The position numbers and the translations under genes were made by a program. The notes beneath the pieces were generated by a model, which saw only the letters and a program-made list of their open reading frames with translations, did no database searches and was not told where the DNA came from. A stretch of 6,377 nucleotides of DNA from Halococcaceae archaeon (GTDB taxonomy: Archaea > Halobacteriota > Halobacteria > Halobacteriales > Halalkalicoccaceae), in assembly GCA_007128515.1 (NCBI GenBank), contig SKXI01000173.1:1-6377 (forward strand), read 5' to 3'. Shown here piece by piece: positions 1-5,402 of this stretch (position 1 is its first letter; the number at the start of each line of letters is the position of its first letter).

Positions 1-8
1 ATTACTGA

Positions 9-109
9 TAGGGATCATCGTAGCCAACCAGATGTCTCGGTGGCCGATACACCGGTCCCGTCCCTCGGTCCCGGGTTGGGAAACCTACGAACTCCTACGA
101 TGATCCCTA
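9..109. mobile_element. MITE-like element, 101 bp, with 15-bp terminal inverted repeats
   Basis: Positions 9-23 (TAGGGATCATCGTAG) are the exact reverse complement of 95-109. The element is flanked by TGA at 6-8 and TGA at 110-112, which reads as a 3-bp TNA target duplication of the kind made by some IS5-family transposases. Inside the ends there is a second inverted pair, CCAACC (24-29) and GGTTGG (74-79), so the element can fold back on itself. There is also an 8-bp direct repeat CGGTCCCG (53-60 and 66-73) and a CGGTG/CACCG hairpin (38-42, 50-54). No transposase is encoded, so it would be non-autonomous. The repeat is seen directly; the mobile origin is inferred. A structured RNA or a protein-binding palindrome is the alternative. 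The window starts only eight bases before the repeat, so a larger context cannot be excluded. Confidence 0.45.
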
Positions 110-112
110 TGA

Positions 113-353
113 TAAGTACAGGGTAGCTTCACGGACTGATCGCTATCTGCATCACCTCTATCTGAACGATCACCGGTTTCGCAGATCGAGTCGAAGTTCG
201 TGCTGCATTCGCGCTCTCTACGTAGCACGACGCTGCCGCTATGACTGATAATCGATTGAAGTAACAGCGTGGGGTTCGCACGTCTACGGTCCGGCCGATT
301 CGATCCCACCTCCTCGAGAGCGAACCCTCCTGGGGAGTCGTACGGCACCGATA
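113..353. other. Gene-free, lower-GC stretch downstream of the carotenoid oxygenase
   Basis: No reading frame here looks like a haloarchaeal protein. A minus-strand open frame of 87 codons spans 85-348, but it runs through one end of the MITE-like repeat and has no acidic bias or recognisable motif. Base composition is nearer 50-55 percent GC than the two-thirds of the neighbouring genes. The stretch contains a 7-bp inverted repeat, TCGTGCT (198-204) and AGCACGA (224-230), and an 8-bp pair, GGGTTCGC (272-279) and GCGAACCC (320-327). It may be decayed accessory DNA or an untranslated 3' region; the sequence does not decide. Confidence 0.5.
272..327 (-). terminator. Stem-loop after the carotenoid oxygenase stop codon
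   Basis: GCGAACCC at 320-327 and GGGTTCGC at 272-279 form a perfect 8-bp stem that begins 27 bases beyond the minus-strand stop at 354. The minus strand then reads acgctgttacttc, which is only mildly T-rich. The loop is long (40 bases) and archaeal termination depends mainly on T-tracts, so a role at the 3' end of the transcript is only a possibility. Confidence 0.25.
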
Positions 354-1772
354 CTAAGCCATCGACGGCACCCGCTTCTCGCCCGTCGCGAAGAAGGAGC
401 CGTGGAAGCCGAAGGGGAGCGCGTGGGGAAGCCAGGCACGTGCGCGCTCCTCGAACGTCTCGGCGTCGAGGGCGAGCAGGAACGACCGTTCTTCCTTGCT
501 ATCGAGGACGACCGAGAGCAGGACGCCGTCGTTCTCGGCGTCTCCAGGGCCGGGTACGTAGAGCGGTTCGCCGGGGTAAGATCGCTCTCTCGACCAGTAG
601 CGCGCCTCCCTGGTCTCTAGGTCGACGCCGAGGATCCGGTCGTCGAACGCGGCGTCCCGACCCCGCCCGACGCCGTAGAGATACCGATAGGAACGGCCGT
701 TTCGGTGTGTGTAATCGAACGTGGGGAACTCGAACGGACCGGGGTGGAGCCGCTCCATCTCTACGTCTTCGGTGGCGCGGTCGATCCGGTACCGACGGAG
801 TTCGGCCCCCGGGACGTCGGGTCGCCCGCGTCTGAGCCGGGCGAGCGAGAGCGCGCCGACGACCAGGCCGTCGTCGAACGCAGCACAGTCGAGCACGATC
901 TCGCCCCCCTCCTCGAACGCGTTCGCGTGGTGGAACGTGAAGAAGCCCTCCGTCTCCGCCACCGAGACGAGCGTACCGCTCTCGCGGTCTATGACCAGAA
1001 AGCGCGTTCGCTCGTCCGGGTGCCAGCGGAACGTCTCCGCGAACGCGGTACCTGAAAGCATCCCCTTCGGGTCGATCCGGAGCGGGCTCTCGGTCAGCAC
1101 GACGTGCTCGTCGGTGAGCGCGAAGCTGTGCATGTACGCCGGTTCGTCCACGTCGATCCGGGCGAACTCCTCGGCCTCACCGCCGTCGGCTCTACGGGTG
1201 AGGACGTAGCCCGGATCGCTCCCGAGGCGGGTCCCGAGGCCGATCGTCTCGGCTCGTCTCGGATCGTAGTGGTCGTGGGCGAGCGTCCCGGTCGCCTCGA
1301 TCCCGGTGTCGATCTCGCGCGTTCCGAGCGTCGCGAGCGTCTCCGGGTCGAAGGCGACCGCACGCTTCGTCTCCGTCACCGCGAGGTAGCTCCCGTCGCG
1401 GTGGCGGACGGTGATCGAGGCGTTGTCGGTGAGCGAGCCACCGGCGAGGAGTTTGAGGGCGGAGAGTCGGGGGAACCTGGGTGTCGTCCCGAACTCGCCG
1501 TAGGCGAGGCTCCCCTCGTGTGCGCTCCGGTAGGCCTCGCTCCGGAGGAACCGGTTCGAGTAACGGACCTCGCCACCGCGGATCCGGAACCGCCGGAGCA
1601 TCGCGAAGCCGTCGAACCAGTGTCTGAGCGGACGGTCGCCGACCTCGAACAGCCCGGGGCCGTTGCCGTAGAGCGTGCCGTCGAGCCACGGTGGGAGTTC
1701 GCCGTCGACGTCCAGTCCGACGTCCTGGTGTTCGTCCTCACAGCTACGGAATCCGAGACGGTGATCGGCCAT
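354..1772 (-). CDS. Carotenoid oxygenase family protein (carotenoid cleavage dioxygenase)
   Basis: Encodes 472 residues, the usual length for the RPE65/CCD family of non-haem iron oxygenases that cleave a polyene double bond to give apocarotenals or retinal. The N-terminal signature GTLYGNGPGLFEVG (32-45) and HWFDGFAMLRRF (51-62) is typical. The four iron-binding histidines can be assigned as H166 (AHDHYDP), H215 (MHSFALT), H281 (FHHANAFEE) and H457 (PFGFHGSF). The second-shell glutamates match E134, E348 (FEFPTFD) and E402 (GEPLYVPGPG). All blades of the propeller appear to be present, so the enzyme should be active. It has no signal peptide. The ATG at 1772 is the only early start and has an A/T-containing box about 27 bases upstream, suggesting a leaderless mRNA. 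In haloarchaea retinal is normally made by the unrelated membrane protein Brp/Blh, so the substrate (bacterioruberin-type C50 carotenoid, beta-carotene or an apocarotenoid) cannot be told from sequence. Confidence 0.93.
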   Translation of the reverse strand: MADHRLGFRSCEDEHQDVGLDVDGELPPWLDGTLYGNGPGLFEVGDRPLRHWFDGFAMLRRFRIRGGEVRYSNRFLRSEAYRSAHEGSLAYGEFGTTPRFPRLSALKLLAGGSLTDNASITVRHRDGSYLAVTETKRAVAFDPETLATLGTREIDTGIEATGTLAHDHYDPRRAETIGLGTRLGSDPGYVLTRRADGGEAEEFARIDVDEPAYMHSFALTDEHVVLTESPLRIDPKGMLSGTAFAETFRWHPDERTRFLVIDRESGTLVSVAETEGFFTFHHANAFEEGGEIVLDCAAFDDGLVVGALSLARLRRGRPDVPGAELRRYRIDRATEDVEMERLHPGPFEFPTFDYTHRNGRSYRYLYGVGRGRDAAFDDRILGVDLETREARYWSRERSYPGEPLYVPGPGDAENDGVLLSVVLDSKEERSFLLALDAETFEERARAWLPHALPFGFHGSFFATGEKRVPSMA

Positions 1773-1786
1773 ACGACCGGTACGGA

Positions 1787-1794
1787 CTCCGGAG
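1787..1794. promoter_or_regulatory. CTCCGGAG palindrome in the divergent promoter region
   Basis: A perfect 8-bp palindrome lies between the putative TATA box of the carotenoid oxygenase and its start codon. A hexamer pair GGTACG (1779-1784) and CGTACC (1802-1807) surrounds it, although not concentrically. This position suits a repressor site, but short palindromes are common in GC-rich DNA. Confidence 0.2.
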
Positions 1795-1796
1795 GG

Positions 1797-1802
1797 ATAG
1801 TC
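1797..1802 (-). promoter_or_regulatory. Putative TATA box of the carotenoid oxygenase gene
   Basis: The minus strand reads tacgACTATccc here, centred about 27 bases before the ATG at 1772. This is the spacing expected for a haloarchaeal leaderless transcript. No Shine-Dalgarno sequence close to the ATG competes with this reading. The box is a weak match. Confidence 0.35.
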
Positions 1803-1843
1803 GTACCCGGCGCAGCCTCCGCTCGGCCCGCTATCGCCCCACG

Positions 1844-1852
1844 TATCTGTTT
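1844..1852 (+). promoter_or_regulatory. Putative TATA region of the quinone oxidoreductase-like gene
   Basis: TATCTGTTT is the only A/T-rich patch in the 98 bases between the divergent genes on this side. It ends 18 bases and begins 27 bases before the GTG at 1871. No ribosome binding site precedes the GTG (gctagccggcccGTG), which favours a leaderless message. Confidence 0.35.
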
Positions 1853-1870
1853 GGAATCGCTAGCCGGCCC

Positions 1871-2842
1871 GTGAACGCCATCGAAGCGATCGAGTACGGC
1901 GACAGTGAGGTCCTGAAACCCGTCGAGCGCGAGCGCCCGGAGCCGGGGAGGGGTGAGGTCCGGATCGCCGTCGAGGCGGCCGGACTCAACTTCGCCGACG
2001 TGATGCAGCGCCGCGGGGACTACCTCGGCGGCCCGGAGCCACCGTTCGTCCCCGGGATGGAGGTCGCGGGGAGGGTCGACGCCGTCGGCGAGGACGTCGA
2101 CCGATCGGAAGGGGAGCGCGTCGTCGCGATGCTCGGCGGCAGGGGGTACGCGGAGTACGCGGTCGCGGACGCGGAGAGCCTGCTTCCGGTACCCGACGGG
2201 ATGAGCGCGGAGGAGGCCGGGGGGATGCCGGTGCAGTACCTCACCGCACATGCCTGTCTCTTCGAGTGGGGCGGACTCGAGGCGGGCGAGCGGGTGCTGA
2301 TACAGGCGGCAGCGGGGGGCGTCGGGACCGCCGCCGTCCAGCTCGCCTCGCGCGCCGGGGCCGAGGTATTCGGCACCGCGAGCACACCGGAGAAGCTCGC
2401 GCTCGCCGAACGTATCGGCTGCGATCATCCGATCCGCTACACCGAACGGGAGTTCGACGAGGTCGTGCTGGACGAGACCGTCGGCGAGGGCGTCGATCTC
2501 GTCCTGGAGAGCGTCGGCGGCGAGACGTTCTCCCGGAGCCTCGACGCGCTCGCGCCGATGGGACGGCTGGTCGCCTTCGGGGCGGCCAGCGGCGAGCCCG
2601 GGAGGGTGGACTCGGTGCGGCTGCTCTTCGAGACGAAGTCGGTCCTCGGCTTTCACCTGGGTACCTCGATGCGCAACGCACCGGGGAGAGTGCTCTCCGC
2701 GTTGCCCGACCTCACGCAGGGGTTCGCCTCGGGTGAACTCGAGGTGGTCCTCGGCGAGTCGTTCGCGCTCTCGGAGGCGGCCGACGCACACGCACACGTC
2801 GAGAACCGGCAGTCGAGCGGGAAAGTGCTCCTGATCCCTTAG
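1871..2842 (+). CDS. NADPH:quinone oxidoreductase-like zinc-independent MDR protein
   Basis: Encodes 323 residues from a GTG start. The open frame extends 180 bases further up, but that part is antisense to the carotenoid oxygenase and encodes an Arg-rich shadow, while family similarity starts right at NAIEAIEYG. It is a medium-chain dehydrogenase/reductase: an N-terminal GroES-like domain with GLNFADVMQRRGDY (38-51) and PGMEVAG (61-67), then a Rossmann domain with the nucleotide loop QAAAGGVGTAAVQLA (145-159), and a C-terminal return to the catalytic fold ending SSGKVLLIP. The GHE-type catalytic zinc motif of alcohol dehydrogenases is replaced by GME and the four-Cys structural zinc lobe is absent, as in QOR and zeta-crystallin-type enzymes. 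These reduce quinones or enones with NADPH. The physiological substrate is unknown. It is divergent from the carotenoid oxygenase and its stop overlaps that of mptE by four bases. Confidence 0.88.
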   Translation: MNAIEAIEYGDSEVLKPVERERPEPGRGEVRIAVEAAGLNFADVMQRRGDYLGGPEPPFVPGMEVAGRVDAVGEDVDRSEGERVVAMLGGRGYAEYAVADAESLLPVPDGMSAEEAGGMPVQYLTAHACLFEWGGLEAGERVLIQAAAGGVGTAAVQLASRAGAEVFGTASTPEKLALAERIGCDHPIRYTEREFDEVVLDETVGEGVDLVLESVGGETFSRSLDALAPMGRLVAFGAASGEPGRVDSVRLLFETKSVLGFHLGTSMRNAPGRVLSALPDLTQGFASGELEVVLGESFALSEAADAHAHVENRQSSGKVLLIP

Positions 2843-3525
2843 ACCGGAATCGCCGACGTGTCGATCCCCGACCGTCGACCGTCCAGCACCGGAAACCGTT
2901 CTCCTCGTCGCACCTCGAGCCAGTAGAGCAGCCGTTCGGCCCAGACGAGCTTTCGCGCCTTCATCGGGCCGACCGAGGGGTCGTCGAACGCCCAGCCGAC
3001 GAACGCCAACCGCTCGGCGCCCAGGTGATCCGCGAGGAAGGCCGCCCGGTCCCCGTCGGTGAACCCACCGAGGTTGTAGACGGTGGCTACCGGTGCGGCC
3101 TGCGTCGTCGCGAGCGTGTTCCCGAGATCGAACTCGGGGATCTCCCGCTCGACCGCGGGGAGGTTGTCGCCGTGGGCGTGTGCGGCGACCGGGACCCCCT
3201 CCTGGGTGAGCGCGCGGGCGGTCTCCACGTTCTTGTCCAGATCGGTCACCATGCAGTCGACACCGATTCCGGCGTCGAGGAGGGTATCGGCGGCGGTGGA
3301 GGCGGCGATCACGACCTCGCAGTCGGCGGCGACCTCGGTCTCCTCCTCGAGCGAGGGCGCCGCGCCCACGACGGCGACCGTTCGTCGGGAACAGTCGAGT
3401 CGGTCGAACTCGAACGGCTCCGCGAACGTCGCGAGCAGGTCACGGGCGCGTTCGTCGGCCTTCCGGTCGAACCCGAAGTCGTCGAGGATCGCCTCGTAGA
3501 CCGGCTCCCAGCTCTCGAAGTTCAC
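2839..3525 (-). CDS. mptE: 6-hydroxymethyl-7,8-dihydropterin pyrophosphokinase MptE (DUF115/COG1634)
   Basis: Encodes 228 residues, typical for the archaeal enzyme that transfers pyrophosphate from ATP to 6-hydroxymethyl-7,8-dihydropterin, making the donor for dihydropteroate-type synthases; it replaces bacterial FolK and is unrelated to it. Visible family motifs are VVGAAPSLE (52-60), the acidic MVTDLDKNV (92-100) with D95 and D97 as likely metal ligands, HAHGDN (116-121), TTQAAP (140-145), NLGGFTDGDRA (151-161) and FVGWAFDDPS (175-184). The N-terminus NFESWEPVYEAIL is typical of haloarchaeal members and supports the GTG start at 3525, which is preceded by GGTGAG five bases upstream. It follows the DHPS-like gene on the same strand after a 126-bp gap, a pairing that fits sequential pathway steps. 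Its stop overlaps that of the convergent oxidoreductase gene. Confidence 0.88.
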   Translation of the reverse strand: MNFESWEPVYEAILDDFGFDRKADERARDLLATFAEPFEFDRLDCSRRTVAVVGAAPSLEEETEVAADCEVVIAASTAADTLLDAGIGVDCMVTDLDKNVETARALTQEGVPVAAHAHGDNLPAVEREIPEFDLGNTLATTQAAPVATVYNLGGFTDGDRAAFLADHLGAERLAFVGWAFDDPSVGPMKARKLVWAERLLYWLEVRRGERFPVLDGRRSGIDTSAIPV

Positions 3526-3530
3526 CGTCG

Positions 3531-3536
3531 CTCACC
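3531..3536 (-). promoter_or_regulatory. Ribosome binding site of mptE
   Basis: The minus strand reads GGTGAG, then five bases (cgacg), then the GTG at 3525. GGTGA pairs with the archaeal 16S rRNA 3' end. It supports the GTG as the start and shows that this gene is read from a message with a leader, unlike the other starts in the window. Confidence 0.55.
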
Positions 3537-3638
3537 GATGAGAGTCCAGGGAACCGCAGTCGCGAGCCGAAACGAACCACCTGATACCCCTACCCGGGGG
3601 CCGTTCCGGCTTCCACCCGTTCGTATCGGATGGTCACA

Positions 3639-3645
3639 CATAAGC
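3639..3645 (-). promoter_or_regulatory. Possible internal promoter between the DHPS-like gene and mptE
   Basis: The 126-bp gap (3526-3651) has one A/T-rich patch, minus strand gaaaGCTTATGTGtg, just after the DHPS-like stop. It resembles a TATA box and would give mptE a leader of roughly 90 bases. A short CCCC/GGGG stem (3587-3590 with 3596-3599) lies within that leader. The mptE gene could equally be read through from upstream. Confidence 0.25.
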
Positions 3646-3651
3646 TTTCTC

Positions 3652-4770
3652 TTAGTACAACTCATCCGATAGGTCCTCCAGTAGGGTGCCGAGCGAGCCC
3701 GGGTCGTCGCCGAGGGCCGTTCGGAACCGGTCGATCTCCCCCGCCGTGGCGACCAGGATCGTGGGGTCGGTCTCCGTGACGGACGGTCCCTCGAACCCGT
3801 TCGCTACGGCGACGAGCGCCGATCGCTCCGCTGGGGAGAGCTCGAGCGAGAGGACGCGGGGGAGTTCGACCTCCTCCTCCGCGCCGACGGCCGCGAGGTG
3901 TCTGTGGAGGTCGCCGTCGGTTCTGACGTCGAGTTCCTCTACCCTCGGGGTCCGCAGCCGATCGGGTGTGAACGCGTGGCCGATCGTCGCCGCGTCGGCC
4001 GTCTCGCGGACGTCGTGGGTTCTGATGACGTGTGCGCCGCGCTCGACCGCCATCGAGGTCGCGGCGAGGCTCACCGCGAGCGCCTCCTCGGTCGAGCGGC
4101 CCACGATCTCTCGGAGGAAGTTCTTCCGGTTGATGGAGACGAGGATCGGCCGGCCGAGCGCCCGGAACTCGCGGAGCCTGTGGAGGGTCTCCCTGTCGTC
4201 GGCGAGCGTCTTCCCCTCGGACCAGCTCCCGAAGGCGGGGTCGACGATCGTCTTCTCGGTGAAGCCGTTCTGCGAGAGCGCCCCGTAGATATCGTCGACG
4301 TTGTCGATCGCGCCCGGCCGTTCGAGGTCCGACGGCGAGGCCATCTTCGCGACCGCGACGTCGTACTCCGCACAGACCCGTGGCATCTCGGGGTCGGCGA
4401 AGCCACAGATGTCGTTGACCATGTCGAACCCGCGCGAGAGGGCTTCGTCGGCTACCTCGTGGTACCGGGTCTCGATCGAGAAGACCGCGTCCCCGGAGAC
4501 CGACTCGATCGCCTCGCATGCGGTGTCGAGCCGTTCGAGTTCGGCCTCCGCCGAGAGCACCTCGAAGCGCTTGTTCGCGGATTCGAGGCCGACGTCGACG
4601 ATGTCGGCACCCTCCTCGATCAGTGCGCGGTCGACGTACGCGGCCGCTTCACCCGGATCGTCGAAGACGCTCGGGTCGTACGGCGACTCGCTGCTGACGT
4701 TGAGGACCCCCATGATCCGTGGAGGGTGGTCGTCGCCGATCGGAAGCCCCGCCGCGTCCACCGTTCTCAT
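3652..4770 (-). CDS. folP: Dihydropteroate synthase-like protein with C-terminal extension
   Basis: Encodes 372 residues; bacterial DHPS has about 280. Residues 18-265 follow the pterin-binding TIM barrel: RIMGVLNVSSESP (18-30, matching MGILNVTPDSF, with N24), EGADIVDVGLES (53-64), FSIETRYHEVA (97-107), MVNDICGF (117-124), TIVDPAFGSW (174-183, D178), SINRKNF (212-218, K216) and IRTHDV (249-254). These are the residues that hold dihydropterin pyrophosphate, so a DHPS-type reaction is likely. Two things are odd. The pABA/pyrophosphate loop usually read as ESTRPG is ESANKRF, lacking the Thr-Arg-Pro. About 100 further residues (270-372) form an acidic extension with no motif I know. A DHPS domain fused to FolC is known in Haloferax volcanii, so this stand-alone protein may be a paralogue with another amine substrate. 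It heads a likely operon with mptE. ATG at 4770 is the first start and appears leaderless. Confidence 0.82.
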   Translation of the reverse strand: MRTVDAAGLPIGDDHPPRIMGVLNVSSESPYDPSVFDDPGEAAAYVDRALIEEGADIVDVGLESANKRFEVLSAEAELERLDTACEAIESVSGDAVFSIETRYHEVADEALSRGFDMVNDICGFADPEMPRVCAEYDVAVAKMASPSDLERPGAIDNVDDIYGALSQNGFTEKTIVDPAFGSWSEGKTLADDRETLHRLREFRALGRPILVSINRKNFLREIVGRSTEEALAVSLAATSMAVERGAHVIRTHDVRETADAATIGHAFTPDRLRTPRVEELDVRTDGDLHRHLAAVGAEEEVELPRVLSLELSPAERSALVAVANGFEGPSVTETDPTILVATAGEIDRFRTALGDDPGSLGTLLEDLSDELY

Positions 4771-4792
4771 ACCCGATCTGAGGACCGCGCAG

Positions 4793-4799
4793 TCATAGG
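4793..4799 (-). promoter_or_regulatory. Putative TATA box of the DHPS-like gene
   Basis: The minus strand reads ggCCTATGACtg, centred about 26 bases before the ATG at 4770. No Shine-Dalgarno sequence is seen near the start (cagatcgggtATG), consistent with leaderless transcription. Confidence 0.35.
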
Positions 4800-4849
4800 C
4801 CGTGCGATAGCGACATCCGGGTGTCCCCGCCGCCCGCGGGTCAGGCGGC

Positions 4850-4854
4850 TTTTA
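4850..4854 (+). promoter_or_regulatory. TATA box of the Cys/His protein-trmJ operon
   Basis: TTTTA, within ggcTTTTAccc, is centred 26 bases before the ATG at 4878. This is the standard spacing for a haloarchaeal leaderless promoter, and it selects 4878 over the upstream in-frame ATG at 4821. A GC-rich inverted repeat, GCCGCC (4829-4834) and GGCGGC (4844-4849), abuts the box on its upstream side, where the BRE and any regulator would bind. Confidence 0.6.
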
Positions 4855-4877
4855 CCCGCTCGCCACCTGTCTCACAC

Positions 4878-5402
4878 ATGGGCAAGGTCAGCATCGGCCT
4901 GCGTGGGTGGCGCTTCGACGAGGCGGCCGTCTTCGACGAGGAGGGGGAGTTCAAACCGAGAGAGGAGATCCCGAAACCGGACCGCCAGCGGCTCTCCCGG
5001 CTCGCGATCCTCGTCAACGCGCCGTGTAACGCCTGCTGGCTGATCCACGGCGAGGCCGAGCGGCAGAACTGCGAGGTCGCCGAGGTCGTCTACGGCGAGC
5101 CCGGACACGAGGTCGTCGTCTGTGCGGACCACGAGGCGGACTTCCTCTACTGGTTCCGCGAGGAGGGCGGGAGCGCGTACGCCGGCGACGAGGAGCTTCA
5201 GCGGGCGTTCCACGAGTGGTTCGCCGAGGGCGAGCGTCCGCCCGAGGGCTACGGCGGGATGGAGCACGTCGACACGGCCCCGTTCGAGGAGCTGCCGGAT
5301 CCGACGGTGCCCGACGCCGAGGAACGGGCGATCGACCCCCCGGAGGAGGGAAAACGGATCGACCTCCGCGAGTTCGGTCGCGAGTACCCGAAAGGCGAAT
5401 GA
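4878..5402 (+). CDS. Uncharacterised haloarchaeal Cys/His-rich protein
   Basis: Encodes 174 residues, strongly acidic, soluble, without signal peptide or membrane segment. I do not recognise a characterised family. The central part carries a potential metal-binding set: C50 and C53 (APCNACWLIHG), H57, C65, H77, then C82 and H85 (VVCADHEADF), a CxxC...CxxH arrangement like a small zinc-ribbon or treble-clef site. The N-terminus (GKVSIGLRGWRFDE) and the aromatic stretch FLYWFREEGG (89-98) look structured; from about residue 130 the protein is Pro/Asp/Glu-rich and probably flexible. The start is set by the TATA box at 4850, as residues encoded upstream would lie in the promoter. The stop overlaps the start of trmJ in ATGA, so the two proteins are translationally coupled. 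That suggests, without proof, a role linked to tRNA modification or RNA handling. Confidence 0.85.
   Translation: MGKVSIGLRGWRFDEAAVFDEEGEFKPREEIPKPDRQRLSRLAILVNAPCNACWLIHGEAERQNCEVAEVVYGEPGHEVVVCADHEADFLYWFREEGGSAYAGDEELQRAFHEWFAEGERPPEGYGGMEHVDTAPFEELPDPTVPDAEERAIDPPEEGKRIDLREFGREYPKGE

Noticed and set aside
2..103. Plus-strand open frame from the window edge, starting with a hydrophobic LLIGIIVANQM stretch and ending at TGA 101-103
   Set aside because: It looks like the end of a membrane protein, but it is only 33 codons and lies almost wholly within the inverted-repeat element; nothing further supports it.
272..327. tRNA-like feel: GGGTTCG/CGAACCC pair with an internal ttcgat
   Set aside because: The span is 56 bases, too short for a tRNA, and no D-arm, anticodon arm or proper T-arm can be formed.
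85..348. 87-codon minus-strand open frame
   Set aside because: It has no acidic bias, no motif and no promoter, and it runs into one terminal repeat of the MITE-like element.
1691..1870. N-terminal extension of the oxidoreductase frame up to the ATG at 1691
   Set aside because: The extra 60 residues are Arg-rich, partly antisense to the carotenoid oxygenase, and precede the point where family similarity begins at the GTG at 1871.
1376..2797. Long 473-codon minus-strand open frame
   Set aside because: It is antisense to two well-supported genes, is rich in Arg, Pro and Ser, and is a typical GC-rich shadow frame.
4821..4877. Upstream in-frame ATG for the Cys/His protein
   Set aside because: The segment contains the inverted repeat and TATA box of the promoter, and its translation (SPPPAGQAAFTRSPP) is unlike a protein N-terminus.
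3898..5043. Long 381-codon plus-strand open frame opposite the DHPS-like gene
   Set aside because: It is an antisense shadow; it crosses the divergent promoter region and has no recognisable domain.
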